DNA of 64,000 nt from Curtobacterium salicis (GCF_011759505.1 NZ_JAAOYO010000003.1:434001-498000), one strand, 5' to 3'. Shown: positions 34,648 to 43,750, numbered from the stretch's first letter. Program-made: numbers and translations. The notes: generated from the sequence alone by a model not told the origin.

Positions 34648-34959
34648 CCAGCCGCGCACCAGCCGCTGACCAGCCGTGGCCGAGCCGCTGACGAGAGCGG
34701 TCACCACCCCTGGTGCATGCGGCTGCATCGGCGTAGCCTTCCGCGCAGTGACCCTGGACCCCGGCCACCCGATCGAGCTCGACCGTGCCGCACCGGCACG
34801 GGCCGACCCGCGGGACCCGGGCGACAGCACACCCGACGGCCGTCCCGCGTGGGCGAGTGCACCGTCGCGGAGGGGCGGCGGCGCGCTCTGGGCCGGCGGG
34901 GTCCCGACCCGACGGGGCCCCGCCGGCTGCCGAGGCCGTGCGCGCGCTAGGGTCGCGTC
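34648..34959. other. 312-base intergenic region
   Basis: The first 45 bases repeat CCAGCCGC/CCAGCCGT units (GACCAGCCGCGCACCAGCCG and similar). The rest is very GC-rich with an open frame on the plus strand whose product looks random. No gene is supported. Confidence 0.4.
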
Positions 34960-35472
34960 ATGGACGCACCGTCGCCTTCCGTGGCTGCCTTCTGGGCCGC
35001 CCGCCGTCTGGAGTCGCCGGACCTGCCGGGCGAGGTCCCCCTTGCGTGGGGCTTCGGCGCGACGCCCGAGCATGCCGACGGACTGCTCGCGCTGGTCCTC
35101 GCCGGCGTGAAGGACGGCACGGCGTCGTCGCGCTGGGACTACGAGGCGACCGCGGACCCACTGCCCGAGGTCGGTGAACACAGCGTCGTCCTCGACGGAG
35201 CCGGTCAGCCCCGAGCGGTCATCGTGACGACGGACGTCCGGACCGTGTCGTTCGACCAGGTCGACGCCGAGCACGCTCGGGCCGAGGGTGAGGGCGACCG
35301 GACACTGGACTACTGGCGGGCCTCGCACGAGCGCTACTGGCGTGAGCACTCCGAGGACCCGCGGCGCTGGGCGCCGGACATGCCCGTCGTCTGCGAGCGC
35401 TTCCGGCTGGTCTGGCCCGACCCGAGCGACTGGCCCGACCCGAGCGACTGGCCCACCCGGAGCGAGCCGTGA
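34960..35472 (+). CDS. ASCH-domain protein
   Basis: A 170-residue protein of the ASCH/RNA-binding-like fold. AWGFGATPEHADGLLALVLA and GTASSRWDYEATADPLPEVG carry the typical ASCH beginning, followed by HSVVLDGAGQPRAVI and TVSFDQVDAEHARAEGEGDR. The family is thought to bind RNA or act on RNA modifications. The C-terminus ends with a short tandem repeat of WPDPSD (three W units), coded by a tandem repeat in the DNA, likely an expansion. The stop overlaps the next gene by four bases. Confidence 0.75.
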   Translation: MDAPSPSVAAFWAARRLESPDLPGEVPLAWGFGATPEHADGLLALVLAGVKDGTASSRWDYEATADPLPEVGEHSVVLDGAGQPRAVIVTTDVRTVSFDQVDAEHARAEGEGDRTLDYWRASHERYWREHSEDPRRWAPDMPVVCERFRLVWPDPSDWPDPSDWPTRSEP

Positions 35473-35993
35473 CCCGGCTCCGGCTCGGCACCCTCGCCGC
35501 TGCGGCCCTGCTCGCCGCGGGCCTGCTGACCGTCGCCGGCTGCTCGTCCGAGTCGAGCGGCTCACGGGCGCGGATGTACGACTCCGTCAGCAGCATGGCT
35601 GACGACAGCTCCCTCGTCGTGACCGGAACCGTCGGCGAGCAACGGGTCGCGGACGACGTCGCGGACGCCGGCTCCACCACACTGTCCACCGTCCGGGTCG
35701 TGGACACCGCCAAGACCGACGCCGACCACCCGGCGGGATCCACGGTCGTCGTCCGCCAGCACGGCACCGCCCGGTCGTCGGACCCGGGGATGCTCCTCGA
35801 GGAGGGGAGCACGTACCTGCTCTACCTCAGCCCGTCCGCACTCGACGGCGACCTGGCCAGCCAGTACTTCGTCACCGGCGGGGCCGCCGGTGTGTACGTC
35901 GGCGAGGACGGTCGCAGCGACTTCCGGCGCGGCATGGACGAGGGCGACGAACTCCCTGACCGCCTCACCCTCGCCGACGCCCTGCACGGCTGA
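35469..35993 (+). CDS. Lipoprotein, unknown
   Basis: A 174-residue protein starting GTG, overlapping the ASCH gene by four bases (GTGA). The signal peptide LGTLAAAALLAAGLLTVAGC ends with a lipobox cysteine, then Ser-rich residues. The mature part begins with a polar stretch and has VVTGTVGEQRVADDVADAGS and a hydrophobic centre LEEGSTYLLYLSPSALDG. It resembles exported uncharacterised actinobacterial lipoproteins. Co-translated with the ASCH gene, but the link in function is unclear. Confidence 0.65.
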   Translation: MTRLRLGTLAAAALLAAGLLTVAGCSSESSGSRARMYDSVSSMADDSSLVVTGTVGEQRVADDVADAGSTTLSTVRVVDTAKTDADHPAGSTVVVRQHGTARSSDPGMLLEEGSTYLLYLSPSALDGDLASQYFVTGGAAGVYVGEDGRSDFRRGMDEGDELPDRLTLADALHG

Positions 35994-36047
35994 CCGCGCC
36001 GCCACGGTCGAGCCCTGCCGTCAGATGAGTCCGGTCGTGCGGACAGC

Positions 36048-37250
36048 TCAGTCCACGACCAGTTCACGGACGAGCGCCGGGATGCGCTCGCGGAACGGGA
36101 AGAACCCGCGGGACGCGTACGGCCACGCCGCACTGTCCCACCGGCGACGAACGGTGACGAGGCCGACACCCTCCGCCGCGAGGGCGGCACGCAGTGCGCC
36201 GAGGCGCTCGTGGACCGGCCCGACCGGCGCGTACGGGACCACCACGGTGTCGAGCTGCTCGGACTCCGCCCAGCGCAGGACCGTCGACGGCAGCGTGTCG
36301 CCCAGCACCTGCGCCCGACGGCCGCTCGCGTCCAGCGTCCGTTCGGCCGCGTCGTCGACGGCGGTCGCCGTGAAGGCCTCGACGAGGTCCGAGACCGCGA
36401 ACGGTGACCGCGCGGCGGAGTCCGAGGAGACCGCTGTCGCGACGGGGTCGGACAGCCGAGGGTGCTCGGCGAGCAGGCTCGACGCCTCCAGGTCCTCCTC
36501 GTGGAGCAGCAGCCCGACCCGCTCGCCGATGGTCCCCACAACGTCCTCGGATGCAACCGGTGTGCGTGGTGGCAACGGCTCCTCGGAGAGTGCCCGGGCG
36601 GTCGTCGCCAGTCCACCCGGCGAGAACCGCCCGTCCGTGTACCGCGCGATGTTCGACGCCGACGCCAGGTAGGTCTTGCCGGCGGTCTGCAGCCCTGCGA
36701 CCCACCGCCACGACAGCGTGTTCGACGCGGCATCGCCGTCGAGCAGGTGGCCGGAGAAGAAGTCGGCGCCGAGCTGCCACGGCAGCCCGAGCGTGAAGAC
36801 CCAGATGCTCGCGAACCACATGCGCGTGTGGTTGTGCAGGTAGCCCGTGTCGATGAGCTCCCGCGCCCAGGCGTCCATCGCGTCGATGCCGGTCCGGCCG
36901 TTGACCGCGTCGTCGTAGCCGGCCGGCCGGGTCCCCGTCGCGAACTCGTCGACCTCGCGCCGGTACCGCCGCCACACCTCGGGGTTCTGCTCGAGCCAGC
37001 CCTTCCAGTAGGTCCGCCAGAACACCTCCTGCACGAACTTCTCGGCGGCCGGCAGGCTGTGCCGTTCGAGGACGGCCGCGACGACCTCGTGCTCGGTCAC
37101 CAGGCGGTGCCGGACGTACGGCGACAAACCCGAGACGTTCGTCCGCGAAGCCCCGAGGTCGGCGTTGCGGTCGCGGGCGTAGTCCCGGCCGGCGCGCGGG
37201 ACGAACTCGTCGAGGGCGTCGAGGCCGGCAGCTCTGGTCGGGATGAACAC
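36048..37250 (-). CDS. Photolyase/cryptochrome-like protein, domains in swapped order
   Basis: A 400-residue protein. The first 200 residues match the FAD-binding helical domain of photolyases: KFVQEVFWRTYWKGWLEQNP, AMDAWARELIDTGYLHNHTR, FSGHLLDGDAASNTLSWRW and SASNIARYTDGRF. After a linker, the last 90 residues resemble the second half of the photolyase alpha/beta antenna domain (WAESEQLDTVVVPYAPVGPV; ASRGFFPFRERIP where photolyases have YxVFTPF). In canonical enzymes the alpha/beta domain is N-terminal and complete. This points to a circular permutation or rearranged relative. FAD binding is likely; repair activity is not certain. The GTG start is poorly supported by a binding site. Confidence 0.6.
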   Translation of the reverse strand: MFIPTRAAGLDALDEFVPRAGRDYARDRNADLGASRTNVSGLSPYVRHRLVTEHEVVAAVLERHSLPAAEKFVQEVFWRTYWKGWLEQNPEVWRRYRREVDEFATGTRPAGYDDAVNGRTGIDAMDAWARELIDTGYLHNHTRMWFASIWVFTLGLPWQLGADFFSGHLLDGDAASNTLSWRWVAGLQTAGKTYLASASNIARYTDGRFSPGGLATTARALSEEPLPPRTPVASEDVVGTIGERVGLLLHEEDLEASSLLAEHPRLSDPVATAVSSDSAARSPFAVSDLVEAFTATAVDDAAERTLDASGRRAQVLGDTLPSTVLRWAESEQLDTVVVPYAPVGPVHERLGALRAALAAEGVGLVTVRRRWDSAAWPYASRGFFPFRERIPALVRELVVD

Positions 37251-37332
37251 CCCCTGATCATGCGGGCGACCTCCGACGGTGCTGCCGTGCGCAGCGCGTG
37301 CCGGCCACGGACCGTGACGCTACCGTCGAGCC

Positions 37333-38277
37333 ATGCCCTACCCGAGGACCGAACCCACCGCCTCCGGGATGCTCGACGTCGGCGACGGGACCTCCCTGTA
37401 CTGGGAGGAGTCCGGCTCCCCCGACGGCGTCCCCGCGCTCTGGCTGCACGGCGGCCCCGGCGGTTCGCTCGGCAGCGGCTGGTACCGGACCCACTTCGAC
37501 CCGACCCGGTACCGCCTGATCGGCATCGACCAGCGCGCCAGCGGCCGCAGCCGGCCGCTCGTCACCGAGTCCCGTGACCGTCTCGCCGACCACACCACGC
37601 AGCGGCTGATCGCCGACATCGAGGCGGTCCGGCAGCACCTGGACATCGAGGACTGGGTCGTCACCGGGATCTCGTGGGGCACCACCCTCGCCCTCGCGTA
37701 CGCGCAGCAGCACCCGGCGCGCGTCCGCGCGCTGGCCCTGATGGCCGTCACGACGACGAGCCGCGAGGAGGTCGACTGGATCACCGAGGGCGTGGGACGC
37801 GTGTTCCCGGCGGAGTGGGACGCGTTCGAGCAGGCCGGCCAGCGCCTCCCGGGTGAGCGCGTCGTCGACGCGTACGCGCGTCGCCTGGCCGGCACCGACC
37901 GGGAGGCACGTGCGGACGCCGCGCAGGCCTGGGACCGGTGGGAGAACGTCCACGTCTCCCTCGACGACCCCGGCCTCCGCGAGCACGGTCACCTGGGTCC
38001 GGAGCTCCGCGAGGGCTTCGCCACCCTCGTCACGCACTACTGGGCGAACGACGGGTTCCTGCCGGGCGACCAGGCCGTGCTCGCACGGCTGGACCGCATC
38101 GCACACGTCCCGACGGCGCTCGTGCACGGGCGGCGGGACATCAGCGGGCCCGCCGTCGCCGCCTGGCGACTGCACCAGGGGCTGCCGGGGAGCACGCTCA
38201 CCATCGTGGAGGACGAGGGGCACGGTGGGCCGGGCGGGAGCGCGACGCTGACGGCGGCCCTCGACGGGTTCAGCTGA
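37333..38277 (+). CDS. Proline iminopeptidase-like alpha/beta hydrolase
   Basis: A 314-residue hydrolase that should remove N-terminal proline from peptides. The oxyanion loop HGGPGGSLGSGWYRTHFD and IGIDQRASGRSRPL are the family signatures. The nucleophile elbow is GISWGTTLALAYAQQHPARV (Ser near residue 116). A final VEDEGHGG places the catalytic His. It is cytosolic with no signal. The gene is alone; its stop is followed by a convergent SDR gene. Confidence 0.82.
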   Translation: MPYPRTEPTASGMLDVGDGTSLYWEESGSPDGVPALWLHGGPGGSLGSGWYRTHFDPTRYRLIGIDQRASGRSRPLVTESRDRLADHTTQRLIADIEAVRQHLDIEDWVVTGISWGTTLALAYAQQHPARVRALALMAVTTTSREEVDWITEGVGRVFPAEWDAFEQAGQRLPGERVVDAYARRLAGTDREARADAAQAWDRWENVHVSLDDPGLREHGHLGPELREGFATLVTHYWANDGFLPGDQAVLARLDRIAHVPTALVHGRRDISGPAVAAWRLHQGLPGSTLTIVEDEGHGGPGGSATLTAALDGFS

Positions 38278-38334
38278 GGGGCGTCTGCGGTGGCGGCGCA
38301 GCCGCAGGCGGCGCGGACACTCCCCCGCAGCGCG

Positions 38335-39072
38335 TCACCAGGCCACCGGTCCGTTGACGTCGGTGAAGGTGCCGGTCGGCCCGTCGGCGGCGATGGTCGC
38401 CATCGTCACGGCGGACCGGGCTCCTTCTGCCGGGGTGAGCAGACCGCGGTGGCCGTTGAGGTCCGTCGCCACGAAGCCCGGGCAGACGGCGTTCACGAGG
38501 ATGCCCTCCGCGGCCAGGTCGCGGGCGTACATCATCGTCACGGCCGTCAGCGCGGTCTTCGACGGCACGTAGCCGAGGGCGATCGGGTCGGTGTTGCCGA
38601 AGTCCGAGATGGCCGCCAGCGACCCCGCGCTGCTCGAGACGTTGACGATCCGGGGCGATGCCGAACGGCGCAACAGCGGCAGGAACGCGCTCGTGACGGT
38701 GATGACGCCGAAGACGTTCGTCTCGAACACGGCTCGGACGTGGTCGACGTCGGCCGAGCGCGGCAGCTGGCCGGCGAAGTCGGCGCCGGGCTGGTGACTG
38801 ATGCCGGCGTTGTTGACCAGGGCGTCGAGCCGGCCGTGTGCCTCGGCGACGTGCTCCGCGGCGGCGGCGACCGAGGCGGCGTCGGTGACGTCGAGCGCGA
38901 CGGCCGAGACCTCGCCTCCGTCGGCCCGGAGTTCCGCCGCGGTCTCCTCCCCACGCTCCAGGCTCCGTGCGCCGATGACGACGGTGTGGCCGAGGCGTGC
39001 GAGCTGTGCGGCGATCTCGCGGCCGATGCCCTTGTTACCTCCGGTGACCAGGGTGATCAGTGGTGCGGTCAT
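38335..39072 (-). CDS. SDR-family oxidoreductase
   Basis: A 245-residue classical short-chain dehydrogenase. TLVTGGNKGIGREIAAQLAR is the cofactor loop, NNAGIS the stabilising motif, and YVPSKTALTAV the catalytic YxxxK. Ser is present in the preceding NVSSSAGSL. An Arg in GARSLERG suggests NADP(H). The ATG at 39072 has an AAAGGGA ribosome binding site. Divergent from an AraC regulator, which likely controls it. Confidence 0.9.
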   Translation of the reverse strand: MTAPLITLVTGGNKGIGREIAAQLARLGHTVVIGARSLERGEETAAELRADGGEVSAVALDVTDAASVAAAAEHVAEAHGRLDALVNNAGISHQPGADFAGQLPRSADVDHVRAVFETNVFGVITVTSAFLPLLRRSASPRIVNVSSSAGSLAAISDFGNTDPIALGYVPSKTALTAVTMMYARDLAAEGILVNAVCPGFVATDLNGHRGLLTPAEGARSAVTMATIAADGPTGTFTDVNGPVAW

Positions 39073-39207
39073 GTGGGGTCCCTTTCGTGCCGCCGAGCGG
39101 CGACGTGACGTCATGACCAGGGGCGCCTGGTCCGGAGACCAGCCTCCAGGTCGGCCGTCGCATCCGGAATCATGCAGCGTCCGCTTTCCATGTCCTAGAG
39201 TCCAGGA

Positions 39208-40131
39208 ATGCCTGCCGATCGCCTGTCCGAGGTACTCGACCTGATCGAGGTCCGCGGGGTCGTATCCGGCAGCTCGGCCCTGCGGGGCCGGTGGCACACC
39301 CAGAGCGTCATCGACGACGACCTGAAGTTCATCGCCGTCGTCCGTGGGTGGGCGACGCTGGACACCGAGGGGGCCGCAGCACCGGTCCGCCTCGTCGCCG
39401 GCGACGTCGCCGTCCTGAACGGGAGGTCGTGGTTGACACTCGACGGCGGTGACGGCCCGGAAGCACCCGCGATCGTCGAGCCGCCCACCGCGGGATCGAG
39501 GATCTCTGACGCCGACGTGGCCGCGACCGACGTGGACGTCGTCATCGGAGGCCGCATCGACCTGAACGCCACCGGACGGGAACTGCTCCTGCGCGTCCTG
39601 CCTCCCCTGATGCACGTCGGTGTGGACAGCACGGTGGGCGCACACGCTCGGGGCCACGTGCAACGGCTGTTCAACGAGATCACCGGCCAGCGGATGGGGT
39701 CGGACTTCGCGATGCGGCAGTACGCGCAGCTGCTGGTGCTCGACGTCATCCGCGGGTTCGCCGACGACGCCGAACTGCCAGCCGGGTGGCTCAAGGTCCT
39801 GGCGGACGAGCAGCTCCGGCCCGCGCTGGACCTGATCCACGACGGGCCCGCCAGGAGCTGGAGCCTGGAGGACCTGGCCCGCGCGTCATCGATGTCCCGC
39901 AGCACGTTCGCGGCACGCTTCCGCGAAGCGGCCGGGACTCCCCCGCTGGCTTACCTGATCGCCTGGCGGATGCTGCTGGCACAGCGTGCACTGCGCTCGA
40001 GTGACACCCGCGTCGGAGCGTTGGCGTTCACCCTCGGGTACAGCTCGGAGAGCGCGTTCAGTGCGGCGTTCAAGCGGCACGTCGGGGTGTCGCCGGCGGT
40101 GTTCCGAGGGCGGGTCGCCGGTACTTCGTGA
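39208..40131 (+). CDS. AraC-family regulator with cupin sensor
   Basis: A 307-residue regulator. The N-terminal cupin region (about residues 10-170) senses a small molecule. The C-terminus holds two HTH motifs: WSLEDLARASSMSRSTFAAR and the second in VGALAFTLGYSSESAFSAAF with the KRHVGVSPAVF end. Divergent from the SDR gene; the 135-base gap between them should contain its sites, though no clear repeat was seen. Confidence 0.9.
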   Translation: MPADRLSEVLDLIEVRGVVSGSSALRGRWHTQSVIDDDLKFIAVVRGWATLDTEGAAAPVRLVAGDVAVLNGRSWLTLDGGDGPEAPAIVEPPTAGSRISDADVAATDVDVVIGGRIDLNATGRELLLRVLPPLMHVGVDSTVGAHARGHVQRLFNEITGQRMGSDFAMRQYAQLLVLDVIRGFADDAELPAGWLKVLADEQLRPALDLIHDGPARSWSLEDLARASSMSRSTFAARFREAAGTPPLAYLIAWRMLLAQRALRSSDTRVGALAFTLGYSSESAFSAAFKRHVGVSPAVFRGRVAGTS

Positions 40132-40157
40132 CCGCCCCGACCTGCCGGCCGTGCTCA

Positions 40158-41240
40158 TCATGGTCGGGGGGTGAGTGCCAGGATCGACAACCCGCGGCTC
40201 TGCTCCGCCTGCGTGAGCGCTGCCTCGGGATCCTCGAGCCCGACGGTGCGGACGTCGAGGGCACTGAGGTCGATGACGCCCGCTTCGACCTGACGCCACA
40301 CTCGGAACGCGGTCTCCTCCGAGCACATCCACGACCCGCGGAGCGTGATCCGGCGGCGCATCAGCTGGTCGTACGGGATGGGGAGGGACTGACGAACTCC
40401 CCCGAGGAGGACCATCGTGCCGTCGGTGCGGACGGTGTCGAACCCCGCCATCGTCAGATCGGAAGTCGGTGTCGGACCGAGAGCGTCGATGACCACGTCC
40501 GCCTCCCCGCCGAGCGCCGCGCTGATCGCCGCCGCGTCGCCAGCGCGACCGCTGACGGACCGTACGGCACCCACCCGGCTGTCCAGGGTCTCCAGGCGGT
40601 CGAGGCTGGCGGCGTCACGCCCGACCGCGACGACTCGCGAAGCGCCACGCGCAAGCGCCACGAGGACCGCGGCTCCGCCCATCTGGCCACTCGCGCCGAG
40701 CACGACGACTCGGTCCCCCGCCGTCATCCCGCTGCGCTCCACCGCACCCGCAGCAACGCTCAACCACGGCAGGAACGCGAGCTTCGTCGGGTCCGCGTGG
40801 ACATCCGCTCCGGGCAGTGCGAGGACCGCCGACCCGGGCATCAGGGCGCGCTCGGCGAAGGTCCCTGTGCGCCACACCCGCCGCATCCGGTCCGTGGTCG
40901 CCGTCGTGACACCGCGACCGCCGATCCCGGTCCAGCCGAGCAGGACCTCCTCCGGGTCGGCGACCCGACCGCTCCGCAGGAAGCCCGTGCACAGTGCGGT
41001 CTCCCCCGGGCGGACCGTCGTGACGTCGTCCGCGACCTCCTCGACCACCCCGATGCCACCGATACCGAGGACCGTCGGGGTCGCGATGACGCCGCGTCCG
41101 CCCTCGACGAGCGCCCGTGTGTAGGCGGGCACCTGCACCGCGAGCATCCGCAGCACCACGCCGCCGCTCCGGACCAGGGGGTCGGGTACCTCCTCGAGGG
41201 TGAGCGCCGAGCCGAGTTCATCGAGTGTCCATGCCTGCAT
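40158..41240 (-). CDS. MDR-family dehydrogenase/quinone reductase
   Basis: A 360-residue MDR-superfamily enzyme with a GroES-like N-terminal part and the dinucleotide loop VVVLGASGQMGGAAVLVALA. Zinc-ligand cysteines of alcohol dehydrogenases are mostly missing, so it is probably a quinone or enoyl reductase type. Divergent from an XRE regulator with 79 bases between, so it may be the regulated partner. The open frame continues upstream, but the ATG at 41240 fits the family start. Confidence 0.8.
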   Translation of the reverse strand: MQAWTLDELGSALTLEEVPDPLVRSGGVVLRMLAVQVPAYTRALVEGGRGVIATPTVLGIGGIGVVEEVADDVTTVRPGETALCTGFLRSGRVADPEEVLLGWTGIGGRGVTTATTDRMRRVWRTGTFAERALMPGSAVLALPGADVHADPTKLAFLPWLSVAAGAVERSGMTAGDRVVVLGASGQMGGAAVLVALARGASRVVAVGRDAASLDRLETLDSRVGAVRSVSGRAGDAAAISAALGGEADVVIDALGPTPTSDLTMAGFDTVRTDGTMVLLGGVRQSLPIPYDQLMRRRITLRGSWMCSEETAFRVWRQVEAGVIDLSALDVRTVGLEDPEAALTQAEQSRGLSILALTPRP

Positions 41241-41319
41241 GTCCCGAGTCTCCGGCGCTTCCGGGACAGCATCCAGAGCCGCCGCATACTGGTACCCAGA
41301 CCACCAGGGAAGGACCGGC

Positions 41320-42102
41320 GTGAGCGACGTCAGCGAGCAGCAGCGCCGGGAACTCGGCGCGTTCCTGCGGGCGCGTCGCGAGCGCACACCTCCGGAGGAC
41401 GTCGGGATGCCGGGCTCGCCCCGGCGACGCACACCGGGCCTCCGTCGCGAGGAACTGGCGATGCTCGCCGGGATCAGCCCCACCTGGTACACCTTCCTGG
41501 AACAGGGCCGCGACGTCCGCCCGTCGCACCAGGTGCTCGACGCAGTCGCCCGGGCGCTCGGACTCAGCGGTGCCGAGCGGACCCACCTGTTCGCGATCGC
41601 GACGGAGCCGCCCGCAGATCGCGTCACGGCGCAGCAGCTGGACACCGAGGTGGCGCGGATCGTCGACCAGCTCGACCCGAACCCGGCCTACGTGACCGGG
41701 GAGACCTTCGACGTGCTTGCGTGGAACCGCTCCGCGGCCGAGCTGTTCCGGGGCGCCCTGAAGGACGACGAGCACCCGAACCTGGTCCGCTGGGTGTTCC
41801 TCTCCCCCGACGCTCGCGACGTCCTGCCCGACTGGACAGACGTGGCGCAGAGCCTGCTCGCACGGCTGCGCACGCGCGCCGGACGACAGCTGGGTCGCAC
41901 GTCCTTCGCGGAGCTCGAGGCCGAACTGCGGAGCGCCAGCCCGGAGGCCGACCTCTGGTGGCCGCGGTACGACATCGGGACCGAGGGGGCCGGCATCAAG
42001 CGCGTGCGTCTGGTCGACGGTGAGGATCAGCGTCTGGCGTTCACGTCGTTCGACGTCGCAGAACGCCCGGGCCAGACCATGACCGTGTACCGACGGCTCT
42101 GA
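41320..42102 (+). CDS. XRE regulator with MmyB-like sensor domain
   Basis: A 260-residue regulator. The HTH domain is LGAFLRARRERTPPEDVGMP, then GLRREELAMLAGISPTWYTFLEQGR. A PAS-like MmyB ligand domain follows (NPAYVTGETFDVLAWNRSAA and a WVFLSPDARDVLPDW segment). The GTG start has GGAAGGA at proper spacing. A near palindrome CTGGTACCCAG lies in the short gap to the divergent MDR gene and could be its site. Confidence 0.88.
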   Translation: MSDVSEQQRRELGAFLRARRERTPPEDVGMPGSPRRRTPGLRREELAMLAGISPTWYTFLEQGRDVRPSHQVLDAVARALGLSGAERTHLFAIATEPPADRVTAQQLDTEVARIVDQLDPNPAYVTGETFDVLAWNRSAAELFRGALKDDEHPNLVRWVFLSPDARDVLPDWTDVAQSLLARLRTRAGRQLGRTSFAELEAELRSASPEADLWWPRYDIGTEGAGIKRVRLVDGEDQRLAFTSFDVAERPGQTMTVYRRL

Positions 42103-42129
42103 CGCCCGCCCGCTCGGTACGGTGGAGGC

Positions 42130-43080
42130 GTGACCGTCCGCCGTCCTCGCAGCCCGATGTTCTGGGCCCTCGCACAAGTCGGGTCCCGCGTCCGCGCCGG
42201 ATCCCCGCGCGGCCTGCCGGGACCGAGCACGCCGCTGCCCGCCCCGACGGACCTCCAGATCCCGACCCGGCACGGCACGGTCCGCGCGGTGGTGCAACGC
42301 CCCGCCGTCGACGTCACCGACGCTCCGGTCGTGATGCAGCTGCACGGCGGCGGCTTCGTCAACCGGTACCCCGAGCAGGACCTCCACATCGCCCGAGCGA
42401 TGGCCGACCGGCTGGGTGCCGTCGTGGTGTTGCCCGACTACGACACCGGCACGCGTGTGCAGTACCCGGTCGCCGAGGAAGAGGCCTACGACATCGCGCG
42501 GTGGCTTCAGGACGAGATCGGAGCCGGGCGGTCCGGGTCTCGGCTCCTGCTCAGCGGCGTCAGCGCTGGAGCAAAACTCGCGATCAACGTCTGCCAACAG
42601 CTGCATGCCGCGTCGCTGCCGAGTCCCCTGGCCGTCGCGCTCGTCGTCCCGGTGACGGACGTGATGCGCACGGACCGCACGTCGAACGTCCGTCGCCCGG
42701 CGATCAGTCCGTTCGTGCAGCGCTTCGTCGGCTGGGCGTACTTCCCGGACACCGCCCGCCAGCAGGAGCCGCTCGCGTCCCCGTCCCGCGACAACGCGCT
42801 ACCCGAGGCGATGCCGCCGACGCTCGTACTGACCGGCGGTGACGACACGCTCGCCCCCGAGGCGGCCGAGCTCGTCGCGCAGCTCCGGAACGGGGGCGTC
42901 CACACGGAGCACCACGTCTTCGTCGGGTCGGACCACGACTTCGTCGCGGGCCGCGATCGATCGGTCATCGTAGAGACACTCGACCGGCTCACCGACTTCT
43001 TCGCCACGCAGCTCGCGCGCCCGAGCCTGGACCCGAGCGTCGACCCGGACACGGACACGGACGAGCGGAGCACCCGGTAG
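42130..43080 (+). CDS. HSL-type alpha/beta hydrolase (esterase)
   Basis: A 316-residue hydrolase. The HGGGF motif at about residues 72-76 supplies the oxyanion hole of hormone-sensitive-lipase-type esterases. The Ser elbow is GVSAGAKLAI near residue 144. TLVLTGGDDTLAPEA and VFVGSDHDFV hold the catalytic Asp and His. No signal peptide. It is the last gene before the low-GC island. Confidence 0.85.
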   Translation: MTVRRPRSPMFWALAQVGSRVRAGSPRGLPGPSTPLPAPTDLQIPTRHGTVRAVVQRPAVDVTDAPVVMQLHGGGFVNRYPEQDLHIARAMADRLGAVVVLPDYDTGTRVQYPVAEEEAYDIARWLQDEIGAGRSGSRLLLSGVSAGAKLAINVCQQLHAASLPSPLAVALVVPVTDVMRTDRTSNVRRPAISPFVQRFVGWAYFPDTARQQEPLASPSRDNALPEAMPPTLVLTGGDDTLAPEAAELVAQLRNGGVHTEHHVFVGSDHDFVAGRDRSVIVETLDRLTDFFATQLARPSLDPSVDPDTDTDERSTR

Positions 43081-43453
43081 TCGACCGACCACCGGGCGGA
43101 GCCCGTCGCAGCGCAGAGTGGCCTGCCGATCACTTCGCTGCGGCCTGCTCATCACATCGCGAGGAGCTGCGCGTTCCGGGCTGCGATCTCCTCGTCGGTG
43201 TCCGGGGAGATCATCGGCAAACACAAGCGCCGCTTTTTAAAGCGTGACGGGATCGCCGTAAATACCTCCGTCATCCCCGTCAACGGTTCGGTTCGTCGGG
43301 TGCACGGTGATCATCACGATCGTGATGGCCTCGCGTGACTTTCGCTCCTCGACAAGTTGGCCCACCTGGAACTTTTTGGCAGGCGTGCTCGGTGAATAGG
43401 CAGGAGGAAGGAGCCACTATCCGCGAGAATGCGGCAAACACGGCACCACTGGG
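43081..43453. other. Intergenic boundary of the accessory island
   Basis: From about 43215 the sequence turns visibly AT-richer (GCCGCTTTTTAAAGCG at 43229-43244, a six-base-arm palindrome). A 20-codon gene remnant lies at 43152. Otherwise no gene, tRNA or clear repeat is seen; this looks like the left junction of the island. Confidence 0.45.
43152..43214 (-). pseudogene. C-terminal remnant of a gene, 20 codons
   Basis: The frame reads MISPDTDEEIAARNAQLLAM and then stops. It is codon-biased like the core genome and ends in a helical DEEIAARNAQLL segment. No ribosome binding site precedes it and the reading frame upstream turns into AT-rich sequence. It is best explained as the tail of a gene cut off by the island insertion, though a chance frame cannot be excluded. 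Confidence 0.35.
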
Positions 43454-43750
43454 TCAGTGAGTCAGGGCACCAATCACGTTCCGCCAGTCCATGCCATCGA
43501 GGGCACGGTCGAAACTGATCGAGTTCGACGAGTTACCGACTTCGTTCTTCGTGCGAAGGTCAAATATCAGGACAATGTACGAGCCGTCACTCACGCCCTT
43601 CGGCCCGTGGAAATCAACTCTAAGCGGGTTCCCGTCCACCGCACCATAGATGGTCACCAGGACGTCGGGGATCTCCGGACCCCTTGCACCTGCGATGAAA
43701 GTGACGCCGCGGGTCGCGAACTGCCGCGCAACGCCCGCTTCCATTTCCAA
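43454..43750 (-). CDS. Hypothetical protein in the island
   Basis: A 98-residue protein: MEMEAGVARQFATRGVTFIA, then PEIPDVLVTIYGAVDGNPLR, VDFHGPKGVSDGSYIVLIFD and an end at NVIGALTH. The strand-like middle (TIYGAVDGNPLRVDFHG and SYIVLIFDLRTK) suggests a compact beta fold. A coding-like frame just upstream (43934-43760, VECLLIRGFRELGSAFGSW) is shifted against it, so the gene may be a truncated or frameshifted longer protein. The ribosome binding site is weak. No family. Confidence 0.4.
   Translation of the reverse strand: MEMEAGVARQFATRGVTFIAGARGPEIPDVLVTIYGAVDGNPLRVDFHGPKGVSDGSYIVLIFDLRTKNEVGNSSNSISFDRALDGMDWRNVIGALTH

Noticed and set aside
34676-35110. Plus-strand ORF over the intergenic gap and the ASCH start
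   Set aside because: Composition is Gly/Arg/Pro-rich without any motif and it overlaps the better supported ASCH gene in another frame.
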